From Sphaerisporangium melleum (lineage in GTDB: Bacteria > Actinomycetota > Actinomycetes > Streptosporangiales > Streptosporangiaceae): a stretch of DNA of 64,000 bases. Position numbers and translations under genes: made by a program. The stretch lies in the NCBI RefSeq assembly GCF_014646695.1, contig NZ_BMNT01000014.1:127234-191233 (forward strand), written 5' to 3'. Below, one piece after another: positions 37,979-47,596 of the stretch; the stretch's first letter is position 1; each line of letters starts with the position of its first letter. The notes under the pieces were generated by a model. That model was not told the origin of the DNA and ran no database searches. It saw only the letters and a list, made by a program, of their open reading frames with translations.

Positions 37979-40288
37979 TCACAAAGGTGGTATCAGGAGC
38001 AGGTCGCCGGAGTTCAGGACGGCGAGGCCGAGGGTGGCGGTCAGGAGCGGGGCGGCGATGATCGCGGCCCGGCGGGCGGCCGGACGATGGGACCAGGTGA
38101 GGGCCGGGAGAAAGGCCGTCGCGGTGGCAACGGTGAAGACGATCAAAATGATCATGCCCAGAGCTGGGACGGTGAGCGACCGGATGGCGCCGATGGGATC
38201 GGACGACTTCGCCAGATAGTGCAGCCATCCCACCGTGGCGGCCAGGACGGTCGCGGTCGTGGCGGCGGTGATGCCCGCTGCCAGACCGGCCCTGCCCTCC
38301 AGTACCAGCAGGACGAGGAGGCATGTCAGACCCGCACAGACCGGTGCGAGATAGTCGAATTGTCCGGCGTAGAAGAGGACGCCCTTCTCTGCGGGAGAGG
38401 TGACGAACCAGCGGATGATGGCGGCGCTCACCGCCGCCGAGCCGCTCAGGACGATGAGGAAGGTGGCGTACGACCAAGGTGGGCGAACCTGCGACATGTG
38501 CTCACGCGCTGGAGGGCGGGGGATCCCGCGTTCCCGGATGATCCACCACCACACCAGCACGGTCGTGATCGCCAGCCCGGCGGCGGGAACACCCTCCGAG
38601 TCCGAGAACGCGCCGCTGACCAGATACGCCTTCAACCAGCCACCGAGATGTTCTCGCTGAGCGAGCAGCACCGCGGTGTCGCCACCGATCCAGAATCCGC
38701 CGACGAACACCACGATGTTGACCACCAGGGCGGCCCCGTAGCCGGGGCGGCTGAGGGGTGCCGGCCGCCGGTTCAGGATCCATCTCCTGGCGAGGGCGGT
38801 ACTGCAGACGCCCGCGGCGGCCACGGCCATGGGCAGAATCGCGAACATCAGGGTGTTCGACGCCCGGATGGTGGTGAGGGTCGTGGCCGTGTTCCAGACC
38901 GACACCACCTGACCGAGGAACGCGCCGCCGCACATCGCCAGGGTCGCCCGCCAGCTGGAGGGGGCGCGGCCCTCGATCGGCGCGGCGGCGCGCCACAGGG
39001 CCGTACCCCACCCCAGCGCCAGCACCAGGCCGGCTGCCGTTCCCGCCACGCGCATCGTGCCGCCCAGGTGCAGATTCTCGCCGAAGCCGTTGGGGAGCAT
39101 GGCTCTCAGGTCGCGGAAGACCATCGTCGCCAGCAGGCTCACCACGAAGGCGTCGATGGCGGGGCTGCCCAGGACGAAGGCGGGGTGCTCCAGGGCGGCC
39201 AGGCGGCGGGCGGGCGTGGGATGTATCGCCGTCAGACGCCGCCACCAGGAGTGGTGGTCCTCCGGCCGGCGGCGCAGCAGGCTCGCGAGTGGTCCGGACG
39301 ATCGGCCTTGGACGGCCCGCAGGTCGGCCTCGTGCTCGCGGGAGCGCAGTACCGCAAGCGAGACCATCGCCGCGACGGCGAGCAGCAGGGCCGCCCGGGT
39401 GATGTAGTCACTGATGAGCGACTGAGGCAGCATGCGGAGGGTCAGGTCCCCGATCGATCCGAGCTTCGCGGATACGGTGTCGTCGCCGGTGAGGAGCCTC
39501 CCGGCGAAACCACGGAGGATCGGCCCGTAGACGACGGTCAGGGGGACCAGCAGGACCGGGGGCAGGGCCAACCAGACCCCTCGGGTCAGCCACACCAGGC
39601 TGACGTCGCCGGCGCGGACATGGGCGAGTTCGTGACGGATGACGGCGTCGGCCTGGGCGGGTGGCAGGGCCACGATCCCGGGAGGCAGGACGATCTTGGC
39701 TCGGCCGGGCGGGCCGGCGGTGAACGGCTCGCGCAGCCGCAGCGACCCGAACACCACGCGCGGAGCGCGCCGCAGGCCCATGTCCGTGGCCGCCGCGCGC
39801 ACGCGGGCGGTCCACGACGGGGGTGCGGCGCGCAAGGGCCCGGCGCGGAGCAGCAGCCGGTAGGGCAGCAGCACCATCAGGATCGCGCCCAGGACCAGGA
39901 CCGCCACTGCCCCACCCAGAGCCGACAGAGCCCTTCGCCGTTCCACCGGACCCGTGCAGTCCAGGATCCGCTGGTAGTTGCGCTTCACCGTTTCGCCGTG
40001 CCGGACGATGTCCGCAGGATCCGGAGACCCCCTTCCAGGGGCGGCTCCCTCGATGTCCCCCCGCAGGCACCGATCCATGGTGGTCATCCACGTCTCCGCC
40101 CACATCTGATGGTGCACCTGCTGGCCGGCGTAGGCGCCGGCCAGCAGCATGACGATCACCAGCATCAGGTAGCGGCCACGGGCCGGTGACGGCAGTGCGA
40201 GCGGGTCGGGGGCAGGAGGAAGCGGGGGATCGATGCCTCGATCACGATGCGAGCCGGGGCTCTCGTCGCGATCGGAGGGGGTGGTCAC
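37979..40288 (-). CDS. Large membrane-bound M48-type metallopeptidase
   Basis: 769 residues. One transmembrane helix (~40-55) and another (~122-142) precede the catalytic domain. The zinc motif is HELAH (219-223) and the third ligand is in SREHEADLRA (Glu320), as in M48 peptidases. About ten further transmembrane helices fill the C-terminal half, which is much longer than HtpX-type members (~290 residues). The role may be membrane-protein quality control or signalling. The GTG start overlaps the stop of the upstream gene by four bases (GTGA), so the two proteins are made together. Confidence 0.85.
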   Translation of the reverse strand: MTTPSDRDESPGSHRDRGIDPPLPPAPDPLALPSPARGRYLMLVIVMLLAGAYAGQQVHHQMWAETWMTTMDRCLRGDIEGAAPGRGSPDPADIVRHGETVKRNYQRILDCTGPVERRRALSALGGAVAVLVLGAILMVLLPYRLLLRAGPLRAAPPSWTARVRAAATDMGLRRAPRVVFGSLRLREPFTAGPPGRAKIVLPPGIVALPPAQADAVIRHELAHVRAGDVSLVWLTRGVWLALPPVLLVPLTVVYGPILRGFAGRLLTGDDTVSAKLGSIGDLTLRMLPQSLISDYITRAALLLAVAAMVSLAVLRSREHEADLRAVQGRSSGPLASLLRRRPEDHHSWWRRLTAIHPTPARRLAALEHPAFVLGSPAIDAFVVSLLATMVFRDLRAMLPNGFGENLHLGGTMRVAGTAAGLVLALGWGTALWRAAAPIEGRAPSSWRATLAMCGGAFLGQVVSVWNTATTLTTIRASNTLMFAILPMAVAAAGVCSTALARRWILNRRPAPLSRPGYGAALVVNIVVFVGGFWIGGDTAVLLAQREHLGGWLKAYLVSGAFSDSEGVPAAGLAITTVLVWWWIIRERGIPRPPAREHMSQVRPPWSYATFLIVLSGSAAVSAAIIRWFVTSPAEKGVLFYAGQFDYLAPVCAGLTCLLVLLVLEGRAGLAAGITAATTATVLAATVGWLHYLAKSSDPIGAIRSLTVPALGMIILIVFTVATATAFLPALTWSHRPAARRAAIIAAPLLTATLGLAVLNSGDLLLIPPL

Positions 40289-40926
40289 GCCTTCGGGGCC
40301 TGGTCGCTCTCGTCGCTCTCATGCCCCGGAGGGCGGAGCCAGTCGATCACGTCCTCCGCCAATTGGCATGCGTCGGCCTCGGCCAGTCCAGATGACGTCA
40401 AATGGTCGACCAATATTTCGGCGAGCTCGTGTTCCTGTGCCGAACTCAGGGAAGGCGCGGTCTTTTCCCCATGCGCCGGTACGGACTCCGGGGCGGCGGA
40501 GACGCTTTCCCCGGCAGAGTGCCGGTCGATGCGGTGACGGAGCAGCGCGGCGAGTTTCTCGCGAATGGCAGGGCCGAGTTTGCCGATCGCCGCGTCGACC
40601 ACCGCGTCGGCGGCGCGGTCAACGACGCGGGTGGTCACCGCTCCGAACAAGAAGGTCATGACCCACATCACGTAGGTGGCCATGACGGTGAGTTCGGCGC
40701 CGGCGCCGACCGGGGCGCGCAATGGCGTACGGCCGAGAACGCGACGAGGGTCGATCCGGTACTCCGCGACGACCTGGTCGAACAGCTCCAGTTCGCGAGG
40801 GTGGTACGCCGCGACCACCTCGCGGGCGCTGTCCACCTGAGCCTGCCAATACGGTGTTTCCTGAGCGCCAGGGGGTGATAAGTCGGCTGAGGCCGATTTT
40901 TTGGGCCGTCTGCGGAGCCCGAACAT
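40285..40926 (-). CDS. Partner protein of the M48-type peptidase, hypothetical
   Basis: 213 residues. The N-terminus is basic (MFGLRRRPKKSASADL). A helical region includes ELELFDQVVAEYRIDPRRVL, then one hydrophobic segment (~75-97, LTVMATYVMWVMTFLFGAVT). The C-terminal half is acidic and helical (AQEHELAEILVDHLTSSGLA). It starts the two-gene operon. No family recognised; it could be an adaptor or regulator of the peptidase. Confidence 0.72.
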   Translation of the reverse strand: MFGLRRRPKKSASADLSPPGAQETPYWQAQVDSAREVVAAYHPRELELFDQVVAEYRIDPRRVLGRTPLRAPVGAGAELTVMATYVMWVMTFLFGAVTTRVVDRAADAVVDAAIGKLGPAIREKLAALLRHRIDRHSAGESVSAAPESVPAHGEKTAPSLSSAQEHELAEILVDHLTSSGLAEADACQLAEDVIDWLRPPGHESDESDQAPKA

Positions 40927-41502
40927 GTCGCTCCCTTTCTCCAGCGGTATCCGGCCTATGCGGAGATTCGCCCTCTATGTCGGTGGATCGGGACACCGCA
41001 TGTGTGCGTTACGGTGGTAACGCTGCCCGGATGGGATAAGTGCCCGAACCGGCAGGGATCGACGTGCCGGAACTGGTGATCATGAAATGCGCAGAATTGC
41101 TATCGAAATCCGCCTGGACGTGACCATGGGCTTCGGCGAACGTGCGCCATGAGGGCTCCGGCACGCCCGACCGCTCCTTGTCCGACACGCGAGATGGGTA
41201 TCACAGCGCTGGTTCTGTCAGGTGACGCCCACCCGCCGATCATGCCCGGGAAGCGGCCGCGCCCCCTGAGGAGGCCGTCACGGACCTGGCATCGAGTGGG
41301 CTGGCGTAAAATCGGGTGTCCCGTAAGCGGGGAAAAGGCTGCTCCAGACTCAGAGCGGCGTCCTCGTGCGTCCGGCGGCACGCTGTGCCGGAGCGGATCT
41401 TCCGTCGGTGTGGTCCCCCGGCGGTCGGGAAGTATGCCAGAGCGTTGAAACATGGTGGGACCACCTGTGCCGTACGCGTCCCCCGGAACGAGGAGCCCGA
41501 TC
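40927..41502 (+). other. Long leader/intergenic region before the DEAD-box gene
   Basis: 576 bp without a supported gene. Near 41303-41314 GGCGTAAAAT resembles a -10 region. GGTGG-ga-CCACC at 41454-41465 is a short perfect inverted repeat ~40 bp before the helicase start. DEAD-box helicase genes often have long regulated leaders, so part of this may be 5' UTR. Confidence 0.45.
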
Positions 41503-43188
41503 ATGACCCCCGACGCCACCGAAGACGTCATGACCTTCGCTGACCTTGGGCTGCGTCCCGAGCTTCTGAAGGCCCTGTCAACGCTGGGCTACGAGGAGCC
41601 CACGCCGATCCAGCGTGAGGCGATCGGCCCGCTGATCGAGGGACGCGACCTGCTCGGCCAGGCCGCCACCGGCACCGGCAAGACCGCGGCCTTCGCGCTG
41701 CCGATCCTCCAGCGCATGCCCGAGGGCGGCGGCAACGGCGACCCCTTCGCCCTGGTGCTCGTGCCCACGCGTGAGCTGGCCGTCCAGGTCTCCGAGGCGG
41801 TGCACCGTTACGGCCGCGAGCTCGGCACCCGGGTGCTGCCGATCTACGGAGGCCAGCCCATCGGGCGGCAGCTGCGCGAGTTGCAGCGCGGCGTGGACGT
41901 CGTGGTCGCCACCCCCGGCCGCGCGCTGGACCACATCGGCCGCAAGACCCTGCGTCTGGAGGGGCTGCGCATCGTCGTGCTCGACGAGGCCGACGAGATG
42001 CTCGACATGGGCTTCGCCGACGACATCGAGGCGATCCTGCAGGAGACGCCGCAGGAGCGGCAGACCGTCCTGTTCTCGGCCACCATGCCGCCGCGCATCA
42101 ACTCCATCGCCCGTCAGCACCTCACCGACCCGGTGCGCATCCAGATCGAACGCGAGACCGCAGCCCCCGGCGAGGCACCGCGCGTCCGCCAGGTCGCCTA
42201 CGTCGTGCCGCGGGCGCACAAGCCGACGGCGCTCGGCCGCGTGCTGGACGTCGAGGCACCGGAGGCGGCGATCGTGTTCTGCCGCACCCGTGAAGAGGTC
42301 GACCAGCTCACCGAGACCATGAACGGCCGGGGCTACCGTGCCGAGGCACTGCACGGCGGCATGGGGCAGGAGCAGCGCGACCGGGTGATGGGACGCCTGC
42401 GGTCGGGCACCGCCGATCTGCTGGTGGCCACCGACGTCGCCGCCCGCGGGCTGGACATCGAGCAGCTCACCCACGTGGTCAACTACAACGTCCCCTCCGC
42501 CCCCGAGACCTACGTCCACCGCATCGGCCGGGTGGGGCGCGCCGGGCGCGAGGGCGTGGCCATCACGCTGGCCGAGCCGCGTGAGCACCGGATGCTCAAG
42601 ACCATCGAACGGGTCACCAAGACGCGCATCACCGTGGAGAAGGTCCCGACGGTCGCCGATCTGCGCGCCCGCAGGCTGGAGCTCACCCGCTCGGCCCTTG
42701 AGGAGAGCATGCTGGAGGACGACCTGGAGCAGTTCCGGGTCGTGGTCGAGACGCTCGCCGACGAGTTCGACCTGATGGAGATCGCCATGGCCGCGGTCAA
42801 GCTGGCGCACGAGGCCAGCGGGGCCGCCGCCGACGAGGAGGAGATCCCGGACGTGCCGCTGCGGCCCGAGCGCGAGGGACGCGGCGGGCGGCGCGAGCAG
42901 GGGCCCGCGCGCGAGGAGCGGCGGGGTCGGGGCCCCTCCGAGGGCATGACCCGCGTCTTCATCGGCGCCGGCCGCACCGGCGGGGTGCGCCCGCAGGACC
43001 TGGTCGGAGCCATCGCCAACGAGTCCAGCCTCTCCGGACGCGACATCGGTGCCATCGAGATCGCCGACCGCTTCTCCCTGGTGGAGGTGCCCAACCACGC
43101 GGTGGAGGACGTGATCTCCTCGCTGCGCCAGACCACCATCAAGGGCAAGCGCGTCACCGTCCGCCGCGAGCGCTTCAACTCCCGCTGA
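41503..43188 (+). CDS. deaD: DEAD-box RNA helicase with DbpA-type RNA-binding domain
   Basis: 561 residues. Helicase motifs occur in order: Q motif [13 protein letters not shown], motif I AATGTGKT, Ia PTRELAVQ, motif II DEAD (in [14 protein letters not shown]), motif III SAT, motif [13 protein letters not shown] and motif [13 protein letters not shown]. After an Arg/Glu/Gly-rich linker, the last ~75 residues ([20 protein letters not shown]...) form the DbpA/CsdA RNA-recognition fold. Role: ATP-driven RNA unwinding in ribosome assembly or cold response. The ATG at 41503 has a GAGGAG site. Confidence 0.95.
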   Translation: MTPDATEDVMTFADLGLRPELLKALSTLGYEEPTPIQREAIGPLIEGRDLLGQAATGTGKTAAFALPILQRMPEGGGNGDPFALVLVPTRELAVQVSEAVHRYGRELGTRVLPIYGGQPIGRQLRELQRGVDVVVATPGRALDHIGRKTLRLEGLRIVVLDEADEMLDMGFADDIEAILQETPQERQTVLFSATMPPRINSIARQHLTDPVRIQIERETAAPGEAPRVRQVAYVVPRAHKPTALGRVLDVEAPEAAIVFCRTREEVDQLTETMNGRGYRAEALHGGMGQEQRDRVMGRLRSGTADLLVATDVAARGLDIEQLTHVVNYNVPSAPETYVHRIGRVGRAGREGVAITLAEPREHRMLKTIERVTKTRITVEKVPTVADLRARRLELTRSALEESMLEDDLEQFRVVVETLADEFDLMEIAMAAVKLAHEASGAAADEEEIPDVPLRPEREGRGGRREQGPAREERRGRGPSEGMTRVFIGAGRTGGVRPQDLVGAIANESSLSGRDIGAIEIADRFSLVEVPNHAVEDVISSLRQTTIKGKRVTVRRERFNSR

Positions 43189-43435
43189 CCCCGCCTCCGC
43201 CTCCTGCCGCCGGCCCTCCGCGCGACCGGATCCGACATGCGCGAGTGCCACGGTCAGGAGGTGGGGGACCGGGGCCTGCCGCGGGTGCGGAGCCGGCGGG
43301 AAGGACGCGTCCCGGCCGGTGGGAGCCGTCGCCGGCCGTGCTCGCGCGGGCTCCGGCGAGAGGCCGCCCGGCTCCGTGTCACGCCGCACCCGCATGACGG
43401 GCGGTGCGGGACATCAGTGGCGTGCCGGGGGCCTG

Positions 43436-44455
43436 TCAGGCGAGGGCGTTCACCGCTGCGGTGAAGACGGCGGGCAGCCGATGGGCCGCGGGGACGATCA
43501 GGCGGGCGGGCAGCGGATGCCGGCGGGCGGCCAGCAACGCGCCGGTCAGCACCCGGTGGCGCAGCGACAGCCGCCGCCATGCCGCCTCGTACGCCTCGGG
43601 CCGCCCGGCGCGCAGGCAGCCGACCAGGGCGCGGGCGGACAGCAGGCTCAGCGAGACGCCCTCGCCGGTGAGCGCGTCCATGTACCCGGCGGCGTCTCCG
43701 GCCAGCAGCACCCGTCCGGCGACGCGGGCGCTGGCCCGCTGCCGCAGCGGACCGGCGCCGCGTACCGGCGTCACGGCCGGCCCGTCCAGGTGGGCGAGCA
43801 GGTCCGGGAACCGCGCCAGGTGCTCGTCGTAGCCGCGCCGCTCACTGCTCAGCACCGCCACCCCCACCAGGTCGCCGCCCACCGGCGTCACGTACGCCTC
43901 GCCTCCGGCCGCCCAGTGGACCTCCACGAAGTCGGTCCAGGGGGCGATCCGGAAGTGCCGCCGCAGACCGTACCGGCGCGGTGCCGGCCCGGGCGGCGCC
44001 TCCAGGCCGAGCGCGCGGCGCAACGGCGAGTGCAGGCCGTCGGCGGCGACCAGCCAGCGGGCGCGCATCCCCGCCGCCTCCACCCGGTCCGGGTGCCGGC
44101 GCACCTCGTCCACCCGTCCGCGGACGATCTTCACCCCCACCTCGGCCGCCCGTTCGGCCAGCGCGGCGTGCAGGTGGGTGCGGCGCACGCCGAGTCCCGG
44201 TCCGCGCCGGAACGGCGCGTCCGCGCTGTGCCGTCCGTCCAGGTAGCGGATGCCGCGCAGCGGGTGCCCGCTGACCTCGCGTACGCCGAGGGCGCGCAGT
44301 GCGGCGACCCCGGACGGCATGAGGCCCTCGCCGCACGCCTTGTCCACCGGCGCGGGCCGCGGCTCGACCACCACTACCTCCATCCCGGCCAGGGCCGCGT
44401 GGATGGCCGTCGCCAGCCCCGCCGGTCCGCCCCCGGCCACCAGGACGTCGATCAC
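43436..44455 (-). CDS. srsC: FAD-dependent oxidoreductase, SrsC-like
   Basis: 339 residues. The FAD dinucleotide fold is VIDVLVAGGGPAGLATAIHA; the second FAD motif is GRVLLAGDAAGYMDALTGEG. It belongs to the geranylgeranyl-reductase/monooxygenase-like flavoproteins. In Streptomyces griseus the same gene order (type III PKS, methyltransferase, flavoprotein) makes alkylresorcinol-derived phenolic lipids, the flavoprotein hydroxylating the ring to give quinones. The GTG start overlaps the methyltransferase stop by four bases (GTGA). Function assigned by context and family. Confidence 0.85.
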   Translation of the reverse strand: MIDVLVAGGGPAGLATAIHAALAGMEVVVVEPRPAPVDKACGEGLMPSGVAALRALGVREVSGHPLRGIRYLDGRHSADAPFRRGPGLGVRRTHLHAALAERAAEVGVKIVRGRVDEVRRHPDRVEAAGMRARWLVAADGLHSPLRRALGLEAPPGPAPRRYGLRRHFRIAPWTDFVEVHWAAGGEAYVTPVGGDLVGVAVLSSERRGYDEHLARFPDLLAHLDGPAVTPVRGAGPLRQRASARVAGRVLLAGDAAGYMDALTGEGVSLSLLSARALVGCLRAGRPEAYEAAWRRLSLRHRVLTGALLAARRHPLPARLIVPAAHRLPAVFTAAVNALA

Positions 44456-45165
44456 CCCGCCCCGCCGGGGCCGCCTGAGCTCTGCCTCCGGTCGCGGGAC
44501 TTCGGCGGCTCGCCGGCCGCGTCCGGCCCCGGTCCGGGCAGGGTGACCGGCGCACCGGCCGTGGCGGCGGCTCCGCCGTCTCCCGGCGCCGCACCGGCGC
44601 TGGTGCCGGGCAAGGATGTGGCCCAGGCCATGGCGGTCTCCTCGCAGCGGATGCGGACCACCATCAGGGCGGCGTTCAGCACGGTGAAGGCGAGGGCCGT
44701 CACCCACGCGTCGTGGACCAGCGGCAGCGCCGCGCCCTCGACGGCGACCGCCACATAGTTGGGGTGGCGCAGCCACCGCAACCGGTAGGGCCCGCGGGTG
44801 ACCAGCGGCAGGCCCGGTACGACGATGACCTCGGTGTTCCAGCGTGGCCCGAGCGCGGTGATGCACCACCACCGCAACCCCTGGGAGGCGGCGACCAGCA
44901 CGAGCATCGGCCAGCCGAGAGCCGGGACGAACGGCCGCTGCGCCAGGCCGGCCTCCAGCAGGCAACCGGCGAGCAGACCGGTGTGCAGGGCCACCATCCA
45001 GGGATAGTGGCCGCGCCCGAAGACCCGCCCGCCCCGGGCCAGGCTCCAGCGGGCGTTGCGCCGGGCCACGACCAGCTCGGCCAGGCGTTCGGCGCCCACG
45101 AGCAGGACCAGCAGCAGGTACCAGAACAGGGTTCCCTGGGACATGTCCAGAGACGATACGGCCAT
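44452..45165 (-). CDS. srsB: Isoprenylcysteine-methyltransferase-like membrane protein, SrsB-like
   Basis: About 237 residues. Four to five transmembrane helices and the ICMT motifs GPRWNTEVIVVPGLPLVTRG, PYRLRWLRHPNYVAVAVEGA and RIRCEETAMAWA identify the family. The C-terminal ~45 residues are Gly/Pro/Ala-rich. SrsB of S. griseus O-methylates alkylresorcinols. The start is uncertain (45165 taken; 45144 and a GTG at 45186 are alternatives). It lies between the type III PKS and the flavoprotein with tight spacing. Confidence 0.85.
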   Translation of the reverse strand: MAVSSLDMSQGTLFWYLLLVLLVGAERLAELVVARRNARWSLARGGRVFGRGHYPWMVALHTGLLAGCLLEAGLAQRPFVPALGWPMLVLVAASQGLRWWCITALGPRWNTEVIVVPGLPLVTRGPYRLRWLRHPNYVAVAVEGAALPLVHDAWVTALAFTVLNAALMVVRIRCEETAMAWATSLPGTSAGAAPGDGGAAATAGAPVTLPGPGPDAAGEPPKSRDRRQSSGGPGGAG

Positions 45166-45194
45166 CGCCGCCGGGATGAGAGCCACCGCGGCCG

Positions 45195-46265
45195 CTACCA
45201 GCGCAGCAGGACGAGCTCGGAGCAGAAGCCCGGGCCCATCGCGATCATCAGGCCGGGCGTGCCCGGCGAGGGCGGGCGCAGTGCCAGGGTGTCGCGCAGT
45301 ACGTGCAGCACTGAGGAGGAGGACAGGTTGCCGACGTCCCGCAGCGACCGCCAGGTCAGGTCGAGGGCCCCATCGGGCAGGCCGAGGGTCTCGGCGACCG
45401 CGTCCAGCACCTTGGGCCCGCCCGGGTGGCACACCCACGCGGTCACGTCCCGGGTGGTGAGCCCGTGGTCGGCGAGGAACCCCTCCACGTCACCCGCCAG
45501 ATAGGTGCGCACGACGTCCGGGACGGCGGCGGACAGCACGATCCGGAACCCGCTGTCGGAGACCTCCCACCCCATCACGTTCTCGGAGTCCGGGTAAAGG
45601 TGGCTGCGGGTGGCGACCACGACCGGCCCGCCCCGCCCGTGTCCTTCAGGTGCGGCGCGGTCCGCGCCGCAGGCGACCACGGCGGCGGCGCCGTCGCCGA
45701 ACAGGCCGCTCGCCACCAGGTTCACGATGGAGGAGTCGCCGCGTTGCAGGGTGAGCGAGCACAGCTCGACCGAGAGCAGGACGGCCACGTGGCCAGGCCA
45801 GCCGCGCAGGTAGTCGTGCAGGCGGGCGACGCCCGCCGCCCCGGCGACGCAGCCGAGGCCGAACACCGGCAGCCGCTTGACGTCCGGGCGCAGGCCGAGA
45901 CGGGCGGCCAGCCGGGCGTCCACCGAGGGGGCGGCGATGCCGGTCACCGAGGTGAACATGATCATGTCGATGTCGGCGGGAGTGAGACCGGCCGCGTCGA
46001 GGGCGGCGCTCACCGCTTCGGCGCCGAGGTCGACCGCCGCTTCCACGAAGACGTCGTTGGCCGCTCCGAAGCCGTCCAGCTTGTCGTACTCGTCGAGCGG
46101 CAGGACCAGGTGGCGGTGGTCGACCCGGGCGGAGGTGTGCAGCCGGTCCAGCAGGCGGCGATCGGTGCCCGGGGGCAGGCAGATGCGGGCGAAGGTGTCG
46201 GTGATCTCTGCTTGGGGATGGCGGTTGGGAGGAAGGGCACCGCGGACAGCCACAATTCGCGTCAT
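45195..46265 (-). CDS. srsA: Type III polyketide synthase, SrsA-like
   Basis: 356 residues. The catalytic triad is Cys139 (VFGLGCVAGAAG), His280 (WVCHPGGPKVLD) and Asn313 (VGNLSSSSVL). The C-terminal MGPGFCSELVLL is the cyclisation-pocket motif of chalcone synthase-like enzymes. Context with a methyltransferase and flavoprotein matches the srsABC operon, whose synthase condenses long fatty acyl-CoA with malonyl- and methylmalonyl-CoA to alkylresorcinols. The fadD at 26.3 kb could supply starters but is unlinked. First gene of the operon. Confidence 0.92.
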   Translation of the reverse strand: MTRIVAVRGALPPNRHPQAEITDTFARICLPPGTDRRLLDRLHTSARVDHRHLVLPLDEYDKLDGFGAANDVFVEAAVDLGAEAVSAALDAAGLTPADIDMIMFTSVTGIAAPSVDARLAARLGLRPDVKRLPVFGLGCVAGAAGVARLHDYLRGWPGHVAVLLSVELCSLTLQRGDSSIVNLVASGLFGDGAAAVVACGADRAAPEGHGRGGPVVVATRSHLYPDSENVMGWEVSDSGFRIVLSAAVPDVVRTYLAGDVEGFLADHGLTTRDVTAWVCHPGGPKVLDAVAETLGLPDGALDLTWRSLRDVGNLSSSSVLHVLRDTLALRPPSPGTPGLMIAMGPGFCSELVLLRW

Positions 46266-46476
46266 AGGTTCCCGCTTCAGAGAAGTGGAGGACACCCAGA
46301 CTCTTGCCCACCGTGCTCCCTGGCATGCCTCATAGATCGCCACCGGCTCCTTCCCGTCACGCCGCCGTGCCCGAAGCCGTCCCTCGATGCTCATCTCGCG
46401 GTGACCGCCTGTCGCGGCCTTCCGCGGCTTGGTCCTGGTGCGTTCGAACGAATGGCGCTGATGGAGCCCTCAGCAA

Positions 46477-46520
46477 CCGGTGGGGCGGCCTGAGCACCTC
46501 AGGCCGCCCCACCGGCCTTT
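46477..46520 (+). terminator. Very strong intrinsic terminator with U-tract on the plus strand
   Basis: An 18-bp perfect stem: CCGGTGGGGCGGCCTGAG (46477-46494), loop CAC, CTCAGGCCGCCCCACCGG (46498-46515), followed by CCTTTTT. The T-run is on the plus strand, yet no plus-strand gene is recognised upstream. It can also end the minus-strand transcript of the HATPase gene as a hairpin without a U-tract. Confidence 0.8.
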
Positions 46521-46557
46521 TTAGTTCCGGTACGGCTTCCGCCAGTTGGCCGGGCAC

Positions 46558-47088
46558 TCACCGCGGCCGGTCAGGTGCGGACTGGGCCAGTTCGAACCAG
46601 ACCAGAGTGCCGGACGGCCGTCGTTCGAAGCCCCAGCGCGCCGAGAGGTCATCGACGATCGCGAGTCCCCGCCCGTCGGTCTCGTCGTCGCCCGGCCTGC
46701 GTACGTGCGGGATCTTGGATGAGCCGCCGTCCTCGACCGCGACCAGCACACCGGTGGCGGGGAAGGCCACCGACACCAGGAAGTCACGCTCGATGGCGTG
46801 CCGTACCACGTTGGCCGCGAGCTCGCTGGTCAGCAGCATGGCATCGTCCCGGCAGGGATGCTCCTCGCCGAGCAGCCCGGCGACGAAGGCCCGCGCGGGC
46901 CTCACCTGCGCGGCCGAGGGCGCGAACCGGTGCGAGATCACCGGAAGCCCCGTGAACGCCGCCGGGTCGCTGAAGGGCCGTGCTCGGGCATTCGCCGTGT
47001 CCCGGCGCCCGGAGCGCGAGGTGAGGCGGAGGAACGCGGTGACGCCACCCAGAGCGGAGGCCAGAGCGCGAGGACGCATTGCGATCAT
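46558..47088 (-). CDS. Regulatory HATPase (anti-sigma/serine kinase-like)
   Basis: 176 residues. The HATPase fold has the N-box LLTSELAANVVRHAIERDF and G1 box VAVEDGGSS, then GRGLAIVDDLSARWGFERRP, the usual ending of actinobacterial RsbW-like ATP-binding proteins. A ~45-residue N-terminal extension is Arg-rich. Such proteins bind sigma factors or anti-anti-sigma factors, or partner XRE-DUF397 proteins. It is downstream of the 105-aa gene on the same strand and divergent from the second XRE module, fitting a regulatory cluster. Confidence 0.87.
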   Translation of the reverse strand: MIAMRPRALASALGGVTAFLRLTSRSGRRDTANARARPFSDPAAFTGLPVISHRFAPSAAQVRPARAFVAGLLGEEHPCRDDAMLLTSELAANVVRHAIERDFLVSVAFPATGVLVAVEDGGSSKIPHVRRPGDDETDGRGLAIVDDLSARWGFERRPSGTLVWFELAQSAPDRPR

Positions 47089-47139
47089 CGGGATGCTTCC
47101 CTTTCGGTCATGAGAACGTTCCAGGACGTGCGGACATGT

Positions 47140-47457
47140 TCAGCGCTGTGCGGCCTCGTCCAGGGATGATGGGCCTGGGTGATCAGGTGCCTCATCGGAG
47201 CCGTCGGGTCGTCGACCGGAGGCGAACAGGTGGGCCATCTCGATCTGGTTCATCCGGAGCACGAGTTCCTCGGCGCTTCCCGCCTCGATCAGACCGACCA
47301 GGCCATGGCCCCAGCGTGGCGCGAGCGCCCACCACCGCCCGGTCGCACTGCCGTACCAGACGCTCCACCCGCCGAACCGACGATTGAGTACCCGCACGGT
47401 CCTCACCGGGTCGTTCGCTGGATCTTCATGACTACGAACCGCTGGTCCGGCGCCCAT
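47140..47457 (-). CDS. Hypothetical protein in XRE/HATPase cluster
   Basis: 105 residues. The core TVRVLNRRFGGWSVWYGSAT then GRWWALAPRWGHGLVGLIEA resembles short Trp-rich proteins encoded near XRE-DUF397 modules in Streptosporangiaceae. The start at 47457 has AGGAGG eight bases upstream; the longer frame is not supported. It lies 51 bp before the HATPase gene and 199 bp from the divergent XRE gene. Function unknown. Confidence 0.75.
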   Translation of the reverse strand: MGAGPAVRSHEDPANDPVRTVRVLNRRFGGWSVWYGSATGRWWALAPRWGHGLVGLIEAGSAEELVLRMNQIEMAHLFASGRRPDGSDEAPDHPGPSSLDEAAQR

Positions 47458-47596
47458 GGCATTCACCTCCTGGCAGCACTCGGGTCCTTGATCACTTTCT
47501 GGAGGATCGACACGTTCATGTTGACTCTCTGTGTACGATCCGTAGCTGAAAGATGTCATGTCCCACACAACTTTGGAGGCTGGATCGCATAGAAAG

